Positions 10,107 through 19,230 are shown, counted from the stretch's first letter. The stretch is DNA of 64,000 nucleotides from Bacteroidia bacterium (GCA_025454975.1 JALONK010000004.1:53638-117637), one strand, 5' to 3'. Notes: generated by a model from the letters alone, not told the origin. Translations and numbers: made by a program.

Positions 10107-10885
10107 TAGGTTTTTAGGCTTGCTAAGTGTTTTTTAATTTTCATCATTAAAACGTCGGGTGTAATTCGAGGCAAGTTACTTAAAAACCAATTCATGAAAC
10201 CAACAATCTTTTTTCTTTTTCCATATAAAAACAATTCAACTCCTGCTTTCGCAACTACTGAGGCTGATACAGGTTTATTAGCGTGCATGGCATTAGTTTT
10301 ACGCATGTCGTTTGTATGAAATGGAGTATCAACCGTGCCCGGACAAAGTGCGGTTAATGTTACTCCACTTCCTTCTAGTTCAGCAGCAACGGTTTCGGTA
10401 AACGCCAATATAAAAGCCTTGGTAGCTGAATACACTGAATAATAGGGAAAAGGTAAAAATGAAAGGAGGGAGGCTATATTCATTATTCTTCCCCTTCCTG
10501 CTTTCGCCATTTCAGCGCCAAATAATTTGGTTAATCCCAATACTGTATTAATATTAACAGCAATCATCTCTTCATCAGTTTTTAAAGGCATCTCAATAAA
10601 TTTTCCATAATCACCAAACCCTGCGTTGTTAATTAACCCGGTAACTACAAATTCATTTTCTTTAATCTGATTATATAAATCAAGTGCTGCATGAGGTTCC
10701 GCCAAATCATACAAATAATAGTACACTTCAATATCAAAATCTCTTAGTAGCAGTTGTTGAAGTGCAGATAATTTTTCTTCATTACGTGCAACTAAAATCA
10801 GGTTGATGTTTTTCGCGGCTAATTGCTTAGCTATTTCAAATCCTATACCTGAACTGGCTCCGGTAATAACTGTGAACTCTTTCAT
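10106..10885 (-). CDS. Short-chain dehydrogenase/reductase (classical SDR)
   Basis: A classical SDR that should oxidise or reduce an alcohol/ketone pair with NAD(P). It has the cofactor loop TGASSGIG at residues 8-15, NNAG in strand 4, and the catalytic YSATK with an upstream Ser; PGTVDTPFH follows the active site. The frame extends to an ATG at 10909, but that would overlap the DUF2147 gene; the ATG at 10885 lies 5 bp after that gene's stop and puts the Rossmann strand at the N-terminus as usual, so I prefer it. The sequence resembles the YqjQ/DltE-like or acyl-lipid-acting SDR branch, but the substrate is unknown. It is coupled to the following membrane protein by a one-base overlap. Confidence 0.88.
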   Translation of the reverse strand: MKEFTVITGASSGIGFEIAKQLAAKNINLILVARNEEKLSALQQLLLRDFDIEVYYYLYDLAEPHAALDLYNQIKENEFVVTGLINNAGFGDYGKFIEMPLKTDEEMIAVNINTVLGLTKLFGAEMAKAGRGRIMNIASLLSFLPFPYYSVYSATKAFILAFTETVAAELEGSGVTLTALCPGTVDTPFHTNDMRKTNAMHANKPVSASVVAKAGVELFLYGKRKKIVGFMNWFLSNLPRITPDVLMMKIKKHLASLKT

Positions 10886-10890
10886 AACTA

Positions 10891-11394
10891 TTATTTTATT
10901 TTTGTCCATATTTCTGTTCTGCCAAATAAAGAAACCCCGACATATCCTCTAACTTCTAGCTTGCCATCATTTGCAAGGGTTAATTTACAATCGTATGTTT
11001 TTCCATTTTTTGGGTCATAAATAGTTCCGTTATCCCAAGTATCTTTATCCCTATATTCAAAATTATTTAGGATTACAAGGCCTATTACATCTCTACTTCT
11101 AAGTTCAGGGTTTGGATTTTTACTGTCTTTAGGATCACCTCCTGTGCCCCACAAAATTTTACCGAAATATTTATTGTTACTTTTATAAATCAAAAACTTT
11201 ACATTTTTTTCTGCGTTCATCCATATTCCGATAATGGCATCAGCATGTTTGAGTTCGGCTTGCTTAATTGGTATTGATAAGGATAATTCAAACAGATTTA
11301 TAGAATCGTTTGAGTAAGTTTTATTAGTATTAAGTTGAATTGTTAGGCTGCTTAATAAAGCAGTAACTATAATTGTAGTGAGTGATGTTGACAT
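10891..11394 (-). CDS. DUF2147 family exported protein
   Basis: The 167-residue protein has a hydrophobic signal-like N-terminus (about residues 5-22) and a DUF2147 domain from about residue 50: GIWMNAEKNVKFLIYK, then GGDPKDSKNPNPELRSRDVIG, YDPKNGKTYDCKLTL and a closing VSLFGRTEIWTK. The domain is a lipocalin-like small barrel whose function has not been settled. It is the first gene of a tight minus-strand run (SDR, membrane protein, DinB-like) and lies 67 bp downstream of a Crp-like regulator, which may control it (inference from position only). Confidence 0.85.
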   Translation of the reverse strand: MSTSLTTIIVTALLSSLTIQLNTNKTYSNDSINLFELSLSIPIKQAELKHADAIIGIWMNAEKNVKFLIYKSNNKYFGKILWGTGGDPKDSKNPNPELRSRDVIGLVILNNFEYRDKDTWDNGTIYDPKNGKTYDCKLTLANDGKLEVRGYVGVSLFGRTEIWTKIK

Positions 11395-11461
11395 ATAAAT
11401 GAAAAATTATATGCAAACTTCAGTCTAATTAATCAATCACAACGTTAACAAATGTTTAGAT

Positions 11462-12034
11462 TTATGACTTTTTCAGTCGGCTTAAATGAATTGGGGTGAT
11501 ACCCAAATAAGATGCTATCATGTGCTGAGGAGCTCTATTATGAATATTAGGAAATACATCGGTTATTCTGTCGTAGCGCTGTTTAGGCGTAAGTATATAG
11601 GTGTTTTTAATACGCATATCTTGATAGATGAAATAGTACTCGGCAATCAATCGTCCTAATTTTTGTCCTTCTGATAAATATTGATATCCCCAGTCAACTG
11701 TCGTGCGTGGCAATACAACAACTTCTGTTTCTTCCAATGCTTGTAAGGTGTACATTGAAGGTGTTCGTTGCATAAAATTAGAGTAATCAGCTATGAATTG
11801 GTTTTCCAAGGCAAAATGGATGGTATGTTCAGTACCTTCATTATCTATAATGGAAACACGAATGATGCCTTTATTGATGAAATAAATTTCATTAGGAATC
11901 ACCTCAGGTTTACTGACTACTTCACCTTTTTTAAATATTTTTAGGTTTGTTTTATTTAAGAAAATATTACATTCTTCTTCTGTAATATTTATCATTTGTT
12001 TCATTACGTATTTAAGTTGCTCAACATTATTCAT
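11462..12034 (-). CDS. Crp/Fnr family transcriptional regulator
   Basis: The 190-residue protein has a cyclic-nucleotide-binding-like beta barrel (about residues 20-115, with GEVVSKPEVIPNEIYFINKG and FADYSNF-like strands) and a short C-terminal helix-turn-helix (MIASYLGITPIHLSRLKKS). The barrel lacks the Arg-containing phosphate cassette that binds cAMP in E. coli Crp, as is common in the many Bacteroidota paralogues of this family, so the signal is probably not cAMP. Target genes are unknown; the run starting 67 bp downstream (DUF2147-SDR-membrane protein-DinB) is the obvious candidate. Confidence 0.88.
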   Translation of the reverse strand: MNNVEQLKYVMKQMINITEEECNIFLNKTNLKIFKKGEVVSKPEVIPNEIYFINKGIIRVSIIDNEGTEHTIHFALENQFIADYSNFMQRTPSMYTLQALEETEVVVLPRTTVDWGYQYLSEGQKLGRLIAEYYFIYQDMRIKNTYILTPKQRYDRITDVFPNIHNRAPQHMIASYLGITPIHLSRLKKS

Positions 12035-12094
12035 AAGTACAGTTAAGAAGTGAGAATAGATGGTATGAAACTATAATTATTCTTTGGTAATTTA

Positions 12095-12322
12095 CTAATC
12101 TTTGGTTGATTTATTTAGGTAAAACCTGATTATAGGAGCTATGTAGAGTATTGACAATGCAACCAATACAAATGCTATTAGCCATGAGCGCAACCATACT
12201 TTAAGAAAAGAATGTGTAAAACCCAAGTTTATTGATACCAATATTAAGGTTACAAAAAATGTAGTAACCAAACTCATTAATACCGAAAATTTAATCTCTT
12301 GTGAACCTGGTTTATTTAGCAC
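12095..12322 (-). CDS. DUF2798 small membrane protein
   Basis: A 75-residue protein with two membrane helices (about 13-34 and 42-66). The pattern of an N-terminal basic stretch, SLVTTFFVTLILVSINLGF, a short loop with a Trp, then a second helix ending IAPIIRFYLNK matches DUF2798, a family of small two-helix proteins without known function. The start codon is GTG at 12322; a later ATG (codon 15) would cut into the first helix. It lies 60 bp upstream of the Crp-like gene on the same strand. Confidence 0.7.
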   Translation of the reverse strand: MLNKPGSQEIKFSVLMSLVTTFFVTLILVSINLGFTHSFLKVWLRSWLIAFVLVALSILYIAPIIRFYLNKSTKD

Positions 12323-12439
12323 TTGATTTTTTTAAATTAAACTGTCGGCAACTTACAAAAGGGTTTCAATCCTCCAAGGATTTTTCTTATTTTTATTCAA
12401 CTAATATTTAAGCATATCCTTTTATGATACCATTTTCAG

Positions 12440-13222
12440 CTAAAAAGTTTTTTTCTTGTCCATATCAGGAAGTGCTTCATCAATTCTTTTAGCTAATTCA
12501 TGTAACTTTATGGTAGGAACAGCAGGAAATAAGTGATGTTCTAAATGATAAAACATACTGAAAGTGATTTTATTTACCCAAGCCTTTCTTTGGGTTCTTG
12601 CAAGTTCAGGATGGTCGTGTGTATCATGATGTACAATCCAAACTGCAAAAAATGCCATTAAAAACTCCGCTGTTACCATTACAATGATGTGATACATTAG
12701 AAAATGGATTTGAAAATAAAATGCAATACCAACAAAAATACTCATGGATATCAATTCGATGATTACATTTCTTTTATATTTTCTATTGCCGATTTGTAAG
12801 GCTACTTTATGAATTAAAAACATGTGCATAGGTCCGTATAATAAAGCTCCGTACCAAGTCATTGCCGCCGATTTTCCCTCATAGTCTTCTTCAGATAAAC
12901 AATATTTATGATGACGAAGGTGATTAAACTTTACAGCATGAAATGAAGTCATCATAAAAATACTGTTAAGGTATAACGAAAGCCATGTTAAAAATTTGTT
13001 TGTGCCAAGTGAATTATGAAAGCCATTATGGGCTTGCCTAAGTCCGGTAAGAAAGAAAAATGCCGAAAAAGGCAAGGCAATAAGATAATAACCATAATAA
13101 GCAATAGTAATTGATAAAATAAACCAAGGAATGGTTAAGTTATTTTCAATTAACATTTCTTTAAATGATAAATTTTTTAAATCTTTCCATTCCACTTTTC
13201 GTAAAAGTTCTTGATGTGTCAT
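12440..13222 (-). CDS. Fatty acid desaturase-like membrane di-iron protein
   Basis: The 260-residue integral membrane protein carries the His boxes of the membrane fatty acid desaturase/hydroxylase family: RQAHNGFHN, HLRHHKYC, VHHDTHDH and HLEHHLFP. These coordinate two irons for O2-dependent desaturation or hydroxylation of an acyl chain or lipid. It is about 100 residues shorter than the two desaturases at 53.8-56.1 kb and has no front-end QIEHH motif, so it belongs to a different branch, closer to carotenoid or sphingolipid-type enzymes. The substrate is unknown. It is followed by 117 bp to the DUF2798 gene and preceded by 271 bp of non-coding DNA. Confidence 0.85.
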   Translation of the reverse strand: MTHQELLRKVEWKDLKNLSFKEMLIENNLTIPWFILSITIAYYGYYLIALPFSAFFFLTGLRQAHNGFHNSLGTNKFLTWLSLYLNSIFMMTSFHAVKFNHLRHHKYCLSEEDYEGKSAAMTWYGALLYGPMHMFLIHKVALQIGNRKYKRNVIIELISMSIFVGIAFYFQIHFLMYHIIVMVTAEFLMAFFAVWIVHHDTHDHPELARTQRKAWVNKITFSMFYHLEHHLFPAVPTIKLHELAKRIDEALPDMDKKKTF

Positions 13223-13493
13223 TTTCGTTGGTTTGAAGCAGATAAAATTTTTTAAAAACTTACCGCACGCTCAGGAATTCAGCCTTTGCTATAATGGTTC
13301 GAAATTAAAAATTAAAGCCATTTCAAAATATGATTTTACTCTTGCTATACCCCATTGATTTAGATAGATTAATTCAGTTAATTTATATTTACCTCACGTA
13401 AAATTCACGATGGTATTAATAATATCCATATTGGTGATAATGATTCATTTTATTAAGAAGTGAAAAACTGTTTTGCTTATTGGATGATGTTTT

Positions 13494-14162
13494 CTATTCG
13501 ACATTAAAGTTTTCGAATTTTATTATTCCAAAGTCTTTTACAGTACTAGTTGTTCGTTCAACTTTTTGTTCTTCGGCTGCGTGAAAGCTTTCACTTTCAT
13601 CTTGATGTAAATACCATTCTTGATCCTTTGTTTCATATTTGAAAGTAATGTCTCTTGTCCACCGCCATGCACTTCCTCCATAATGAAATACCTGAAAGTA
13701 GCCATCCTTAATTTCTACATCAACAAAGGGATCACCCATTACTCCGCCACATTCATAGCACAAAACAGTGTTGTCATTTCTTCTAGCTAAAACTAATTTA
13801 TTGTTTTTATCTCTGATTAAAATCAGTAAAGGTCTTCTTCTTAATGAATCTATCTCTGTAGATTCTTTATCTTCTCCTATTCTTTTTAATACCAAAATAC
13901 AATCTTCTTTTTCATCAAGATTTACATCACCAACGCTTAATTTTAAAACTGCATAACCTTTAAAGACAAATGGTAGTACTTGTTCTTCAATTGGTATATT
14001 TACTTCATTAATAGTAGGGCGGTTTGTTATACTGTCTGAAACCTTACCTATGGTATCCTGTGATGAATCATCAGATTTTTTAGACTCAATATATTTGCAT
14101 GATAAGCATAAACATACCATACAGATTGTATTTATTAAATGTTTATTTATATGCAGTAGCAT
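13494..14162 (-). CDS. Putative lipoprotein of unknown function
   Basis: The 222-residue protein starts with a short hydrophobic segment ending LCLSC, a lipobox whose Cys (about residue 22) would be acylated. Residues 70-100 contain LSVGDVNLDEKEDCILVLKR, an Asp-rich loop like the calcium-binding or VCBS-type repeat seen in many surface lipoproteins; further on are CYECGG and GGSAWRWTRDITFKY. I cannot assign a function. It is transcribed away from the outer-membrane protein gene at 14351, with 188 bp between the two. Confidence 0.7.
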   Translation of the reverse strand: MLLHINKHLINTICMVCLCLSCKYIESKKSDDSSQDTIGKVSDSITNRPTINEVNIPIEEQVLPFVFKGYAVLKLSVGDVNLDEKEDCILVLKRIGEDKESTEIDSLRRRPLLILIRDKNNKLVLARRNDNTVLCYECGGVMGDPFVDVEIKDGYFQVFHYGGSAWRWTRDITFKYETKDQEWYLHQDESESFHAAEEQKVERTTSTVKDFGIIKFENFNVE

Positions 14163-14350
14163 AATGATTCACGCAAGCTATAAGTTAAAATTAAATTTTG
14201 TTACTATTCAAAAATATATTGATTGTATTTAATAACAACCTGAATACGTAATAAAATTTTAAACGGCGTATTATAAATTACTAAACAACTATTATACATT
14301 CGTAAGAGATAAGGTATTTAAATCTTATCATTTAACAGTTAATTCTTCGC

Positions 14351-15562
14351 TTGATAAAAAAAACAAACAAATTACTCTATCTAAGTTCTTTAGTGATTTT
14401 TATGTTCTTAACTCATGTGGTTAAGGCAAGTGACACTACCGTTATAAAAGGCAGTTATAAGCCATTTTTACTGCCATCTCATCCATTGGCGCAATTTATA
14501 GGTTATGTTCAACATAATTTTAGAACAGCTCCTGTTCAAAAAATTACTCTTCATGCCGGATTAAATAATGCTAATATATGGCAACCCAAAGTTTTAGGTT
14601 ATTTACCTCATGATGCAAAGGTTACACAGTTGTTAAGTCAGTTCCCTTGGCACAAACGCGATTCTATCTTCCAAGGTTTTCCTCAACAATATGACTCAAC
14701 AGTATATGCTGCCGATGGAGTAACACGTACTTTGTATGTACATACGCGGATTAGACTTTCTAAACGTGATGAAATGGAGGTTGGATTTAAAGGAGTTTTA
14801 TTTAGCGGTGGAAGTTTGCCAACAGCGTTTGTAACAAGCGATGAATTTATTGAATGGTTTCATAGTAATATAGCCGGAGGCAAAGATCCGTTTGCCAGAA
14901 AACGCTACAATCTTAATGATGCTTATTTATATTATAAGGATCGGGAAGGGCGTGAGATTAACTTATCTAAAAATGCTTTTATTATTCCCGGCATACAGCT
15001 TCATTATTATCGTTATTGTCATCATCAAAAATTGAGCAAAAGAAATATTCAACTGGGATTTGGTGTGCACACAAGTTTTAATACAACATCGTTTAATCGT
15101 AGTTTCGATGGAGGAATTTCAACCAATATCCAAAAACAATTTAAGTATGGTGCAAAGCATTATTTTACATTAGGCGCATCTGTAGGTGTTTTACAACAAA
15201 AGATAATTACGTTAAAACAGTCGGTTGATTTCAGTCGTAACCATACTTTAAAATCAGTTGAAGCTATTTTTGAATACCGGAAAATGTTGCATGCTGAGAA
15301 GTTTCGTAGCCTAGGTTTACATTTTAATTATATTGATCCTTATCATCCGGCACGCGAGTTTGATAATATAACACCTGTTGGTAACAGGCTAACCTCACAT
15401 TGGCATTTAGGTTTAACACATCTTTACAGAAACAGTCAATACTGGTCGTTGATTTATACATTAGGTAATCAATGGATTTGGAGCATTTATATTCTTGAGG
15501 ATTTTAAAGTAAACAATGCACCTGATATTCAAACCGGTATTTCAGTTGAGATACCTTTATAA
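14351..15562 (+). CDS. Putative outer-membrane beta-barrel protein
   Basis: The 403-residue protein has a signal peptide (basic N-terminus, hydrophobic core, cleavage near VVKA-SD) and a body of alternating amphipathic strands rich in aromatic residues, ending with a membrane-barrel-like strand at the very C-terminus (IQTGISVEIPL). This suggests an outer-membrane barrel; no family was recognised. The start codon is TTG: an in-frame TAA at 14333 leaves no upstream ATG, and the TTG gives a complete signal peptide. A strong terminator follows 8 bp after the stop. Confidence 0.6.
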   Translation: MIKKTNKLLYLSSLVIFMFLTHVVKASDTTVIKGSYKPFLLPSHPLAQFIGYVQHNFRTAPVQKITLHAGLNNANIWQPKVLGYLPHDAKVTQLLSQFPWHKRDSIFQGFPQQYDSTVYAADGVTRTLYVHTRIRLSKRDEMEVGFKGVLFSGGSLPTAFVTSDEFIEWFHSNIAGGKDPFARKRYNLNDAYLYYKDREGREINLSKNAFIIPGIQLHYYRYCHHQKLSKRNIQLGFGVHTSFNTTSFNRSFDGGISTNIQKQFKYGAKHYFTLGASVGVLQQKIITLKQSVDFSRNHTLKSVEAIFEYRKMLHAEKFRSLGLHFNYIDPYHPAREFDNITPVGNRLTSHWHLGLTHLYRNSQYWSLIYTLGNQWIWSIYILEDFKVNNAPDIQTGISVEIPL

Positions 15563-15567
15563 CATAA

Positions 15568-15602
15568 AAAAAACACGCTAACCTTTAGGAAGCGTGTTTT
15601 TC
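15568..15602. terminator. Bidirectional terminator between barrel protein and cold-shock genes
   Basis: The stem AAACACGCT (15571-15579) pairs with AGCGTGTTT (15591-15599), with an A-run before and a T-run after. It can end transcripts from both sides, serving the convergent genes at 14351 (+) and 15814 (-). Confidence 0.85.
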
Positions 15603-15622
15603 ATTAAAACTTAAATTGTAAA

Positions 15623-15814
15623 TTAAATTACTTCAACGTTTATAGCGTTAATTCCTTTTTTACCTCTTTCTGTTTCAAATTTCACTTTGTCGTTCTCTTG
15701 AATGCGGTCTAATAAACCACTTGAGTGAACAAAGATGTCGTCACGTCCTTCATCAGGAGTGATAAATCCAAAGCCTTTCATTTCGTTGAAAAACTTTACT
15801 TTTCCTTCTTGCAT
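15623..15814 (-). CDS. Cold-shock protein (CspA family)
   Basis: A 63-residue single cold-shock domain that binds single-stranded RNA/DNA and melts mRNA structure. The RNP1 motif KGFGFI (residues 13-18) and RNP2 motif DIFVH (26-30) are both intact, and the protein is the normal length. It is monocistronic, with a shared terminator downstream and about 210 bp upstream before the split lipoprotein locus. That upstream space is long enough for a structured leader such as cold-shock genes often have, but I could not define one. Confidence 0.95.
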   Translation of the reverse strand: MQEGKVKFFNEMKGFGFITPDEGRDDIFVHSSGLLDRIQENDKVKFETERGKKGINAINVEVI

Positions 15815-16026
15815 TATGTTATTATTAAAATATGAGCGGGCAAGGTAGGTTTAATTTATTGATTTCCAATTTTTTATTTTTAGGTGGTACCGGTAATGGA
15901 TTTAAATATCAAGTTATATTTACCTTTTAAAGATGGATTAAGTACAGTAATTTTTCTGATAAGATGCTTAAACTTACATTAGCTTATAACTTAGTATTAA
16001 AATCATGATATATTTGATGAATTAAA

Positions 16027-16872
16027 TCAATCAATCTTTATAATTCTTAAATATTCTTTTTCTTTTGTTAAGGAGTTCATCATGGTTAATATATAATTTC
16101 CCGCAGGTTGAGATTTAAGGTTGAGTTCATTATTTACTTCATTGAATACACCTTCTTGAACTATTTTTCCATTGATGTCGCTAAGTTTGAATGTAATATG
16201 CTGTTCACTTTGTAAGGCAATTCTTATAATATCTTTTGTTGGATTAGGAAATACCTTAGTTAGTTGTTGGCTTTCTTCAGTATCAACAGTAGTATCTATC
16301 TGCTTAATGTTTGTGTTAATTATTTCTAGTTGGTGGTTTGATAGAATAATATCAGGATTAGCAAATGGATACTTGCTATAATAATTTTTCATTTCGTGTT
16401 TCAATGGTTTAAGTTTTATGAATGTAGTATCTTCATTGATGTATTTTACCAGTTTGTTATGTTGCTTGTATAAAACATAATCCATCAAGTTTAACATTTG
16501 ATTACGGTTATCATTAAGCCCATATATTTGATTCCCGCTTATTTTAACAACAAAAATCCAAAATGAACTATCATTAATAATTTTACTGAAATAATATAGT
16601 CCTCAGTAGGTTGAAACCTTACCTATAAAAAGGGTGTCATTGTTGCTGATATTACGTATGATATTTATATCTTTTGTAGATATAATTTCTAATTCAATTG
16701 TATCATTAGCACGTTTAATAGTTAATTTATCACCAAGCATTAATGATAGATTTTTATTCTTTTTTGGGAATGGTGCATCATAAGTTAGCATAGGTGTATG
16801 TTCAGGCTCGATGCAAGAACAAATAAAAGTAATTATAATGAAGTGAATGATATACTTTTTCGACATAGACAA
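16027..16872 (-). pseudogene. Lipoprotein/T9SS sorting-domain gene split by an in-frame TGA
   Basis: Two open stretches on the minus strand lie in the same frame and are separated only by one TGA codon at 16605-16603. The upstream part (16872-16603, 89 residues) has a lipoprotein signal peptide ending ITFICSC and a beta-rich domain. Reading continues straight after the TGA with GLYYFSKIINDSSFWIFVVK and runs without a stop to a T9SS type A C-terminal domain (KVFPNPTKDIIRI, SDINGKIVQEG, PAGNYILTMM), ending at 16027. The first ATG after the stop (16497) would give a 156-residue protein with no signal peptide, which cannot reach T9SS. I read this as one gene of about 281 codons inactivated by a nonsense mutation, or affected by a sequencing error. 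Confidence 0.75.
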
Positions 16873-17075
16873 TTCAAAGATTTCATTATTCAGTGTAAAA
16901 AAAACTAAATGTTTTTTTTAGGTATTTAAAAATTGCACTTATTTGTTCAACTCAGCTTTGTAATAGGTTCTATTTCCCAATTTTATTAAAGTATTCAGCC
17001 ATAGGTTTATTCTAAAAATAATAATCGTTGTTAGCTAATGTAAACATCAATATGTTTTTATCTACCATTGAGCTG

Positions 17076-17600
17076 TCAGCTATGAAGAATGTTATCATCT
17101 TTCTCAAGCTTAAATTCTTCTCTTAGCTCCCATTTTCCCATATTTTTTTGCTCAATTAAACTGATTGTATCAAATATTAGTTTTTGGGTTAAATTTAAGT
17201 TATTGATTTTATCATAGATATCGTCAGTGCATAATGAGTTTCTTGGATGCATTAATGTAATATGCGGCTCCTGTTTTCTAGGTTCTTTGATAATTCCCTT
17301 CAAAATTTGATGTCGCAACTCTTCAAACGCTATACACTCCTTCGCATGAAGCATAAGCCCTTTATCGTTATCAAATCTTACCAATTTGTCAAATTCAATT
17401 TGTATTTCTTTAATCTTTAATCTGCTTAAATTAAACAATACAAGGTCAATATTTTCAATTTCATCTTCCCGGCAAAGTGTAACATGTGATTTTATTAATT
17501 CAAATTGTTTGGGGTTATACTCCTTTCTTATCTGTTCTATTAAAACTGCATCTCTCGATTTGATAAATAAGGTTAATTGCCTCCGAAATTCTTTACTCAT
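17076..17600 (-). CDS. 2H phosphoesterase (2'-5' RNA ligase-like)
   Basis: The 174-residue protein has the two His-x-Thr motifs of the 2H phosphoesterase superfamily, SHVTLC (about residues 38-43) and PHITLM (about 112-117), in the spacing expected for the two-lobed fold. Members hydrolyse or form 2',5' or cyclic phosphodiester bonds in RNA ends or nucleotides; the substrate here is unknown. It is isolated: about 200 bp lie downstream before the split lipoprotein locus, and a 520-bp gene-poor stretch lies upstream. Confidence 0.8.
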   Translation of the reverse strand: MSKEFRRQLTLFIKSRDAVLIEQIRKEYNPKQFELIKSHVTLCREDEIENIDLVLFNLSRLKIKEIQIEFDKLVRFDNDKGLMLHAKECIAFEELRHQILKGIIKEPRKQEPHITLMHPRNSLCTDDIYDKINNLNLTQKLIFDTISLIEQKNMGKWELREEFKLEKDDNILHS

Positions 17601-18121
17601 TATGATGTACTTTTTAAGAAGTAAAATTTTGATTTACCAAGTTTTTGTAAGATGACTATTTTAAAAATCATGAAGTAAAATTATATAAAAATTCAAGACA
17701 ATCTATTGCTAAGTTGATTTGTTTTTTTATGAATTTATGTAGTAAGTATATGCTGTCATGAGTAAGATTGATTCATTTACATTGATACCATTATAATTTA
17801 CAAATTAGAGGACAAGTTTTCAAGTGATTACTATCGCTGTATATGATACAATCACTCGAACTGACTTTTAGATACGATTGCCCATAACCCTGCCTTTTGG
17901 GAATTTGAATGTATTGGTTAGTCTATCTCGGTATTTGCGAATAATACTTCGCTCCGGTTTAAACAGAATCCCTTTCTTAAGATATATAAAAACTAAATCC
18001 TAAGCCATGTAATAGGATAGAAAATAAGGGTCTTCTCATGTAAATCTGTAACGCTCAAATCCTAAGTAAGACTTAGCAGGGGCAGGTATTTCCCTTCAAT
18101 CATTTTTCGTGCTTTTTTCTT
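17601..18121. other. Gene-poor intergenic stretch, possible gene remnant
   Basis: I see no complete gene here. On the minus strand, about 17878-18000 encodes a 40-residue open stretch with protein-like character (KKGILFKPERSIIRKYRDRL, then TNTFKFPKGR) but no usable start and stops on both sides. Neighbouring frames carry similar short fragments separated by stops. This is compatible with an old, decayed gene, though I could not match it to a family. Confidence 0.35.
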
Positions 18122-19069
18122 TTACCACCTTATTTCATAGCCTACTGTGCCATACCATTGTGGTTTTTGTTGTACAGTGGTTTCTTTGCTTTGAAAGGTT
18201 ATACCTAATTGTAGTCCGTTATTTTGTTTGTTGTATATAAACCCTAAGGTTTGTTCGAACATCAGTTGCTTGGGTATGAGTGTTATTTGTTGGTTATTAC
18301 GTTCAAACATGCCTCCTTGTATGGTGGCATTATACCACTGGTATAATACTTGCGGCCGATAGTATATAAAACACTCGCCACGATATTTGTTGGGTTGTAA
18401 ATTATTCTTAGTATATGCCCCAAATAGTCCGCTGTTGTGTAATGACTCTGCCTTGCCAACTACAAAATAACAGCCTCCCGCAGCATGTGTAAAGCAATTG
18501 CCCAATTGCGCCTGTGTATATGGATAAATGACTATTTTATCGTGATAAACCGGTGCTGTTACTTGTGTTACATATTTGGCTTGTAGTTGTATATTAACTT
18601 CATTACTTATTTGATGCTGCCAACCTATATGTTTATCAATTCCAATAAAGGAATGTGACAAGTTTTGTAATGCCTCGGCTAATGATTGTTTGCCAATCGT
18701 ACCCACACTTGCTCCATATCTGAGCATTTTGCTTACGGATATGAATTTTGTTTTTATATACGCTGAATGTAAATATCCTGCAAAAGGTCTATCAATTCCA
18801 TTTCTGATAAAATAACCTCTGCCTTGTGGTGTAAATATTTTTTGTGTGAGTTGCCAGGTGGTTATCTGCTTTTTATTGTTGCTGTTGTAATTAATCAGAC
18901 TAAAGTTTATATCAATACCATTGCTATAATAACCGTCTTGTAATTGCAACATATAAAGGTCGTTATCATTTATTACCTGCAACCGATAACTTATTGCAGG
19001 TTTTTGTTGTGCGTTTGTTTGTTGCAATATACCTGTTAAAATCATTAAACAAAGTAGTGGTATCCTCAT
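18122..19069 (-). CDS. LpxR-family lipid A 3'-O-deacylase (DUF2219)
   Basis: The 315-residue protein has a signal peptide (cleaved near TNAQQ) and the hallmarks of the LpxR outer-membrane barrel: INDNDLYMLQLQDGYYSNGI near the N-terminus, DRPFAGYL at about residue 96, and GTIGKQSLAEALQNLSHSFI at about 124, where the Gln-x3-His pair corresponds to active-site residues of the characterised enzyme. LpxR removes the 3'-acyloxyacyl chain of lipid A in the outer leaflet and needs calcium. The Thr of the usual TDxxYTNG motif is replaced (LQDGYYSNG), so activity is likely but not certain. It is monocistronic, 169 bp downstream of clpB. Confidence 0.85.
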   Translation of the reverse strand: MRIPLLCLMILTGILQQTNAQQKPAISYRLQVINDNDLYMLQLQDGYYSNGIDINFSLINYNSNNKKQITTWQLTQKIFTPQGRGYFIRNGIDRPFAGYLHSAYIKTKFISVSKMLRYGASVGTIGKQSLAEALQNLSHSFIGIDKHIGWQHQISNEVNIQLQAKYVTQVTAPVYHDKIVIYPYTQAQLGNCFTHAAGGCYFVVGKAESLHNSGLFGAYTKNNLQPNKYRGECFIYYRPQVLYQWYNATIQGGMFERNNQQITLIPKQLMFEQTLGFIYNKQNNGLQLGITFQSKETTVQQKPQWYGTVGYEIRW

Positions 19070-19192
19070 TAACTGTTTTTTGTTAATGTGGGTAAAGTAC
19101 TCTTTTATTTAAAGAAGCTAAATTAAACTTAAATTAACAATTTAATGTTTGGGTTAGTTTAATCCGGAGGTTTAATAGATACACTGGCAGGC

Positions 19193-19230
19193 ATTGCAGC
19201 TTAACTCTAGGTTATGAGTTAAGTTGCAAT
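19193..19230. terminator. Long hairpin after clpB
   Basis: A 15-bp stem, 19193-19207 against 19216-19230 (ATTGCAGCTTAACTC with GAGTTAAGTTGCAAT, one wobble or mismatch), has an 8-nt loop. It begins 8 bp after the clpB stop codon. No T-run follows in the clpB direction, so it may act as an mRNA-end stabiliser rather than a strict terminator. Confidence 0.55.

Noticed and set aside
16603..16605. TGA read as selenocysteine
   Set aside because: No SECIS-like hairpin or selenoprotein family is apparent; a nonsense mutation or sequencing error is simpler.
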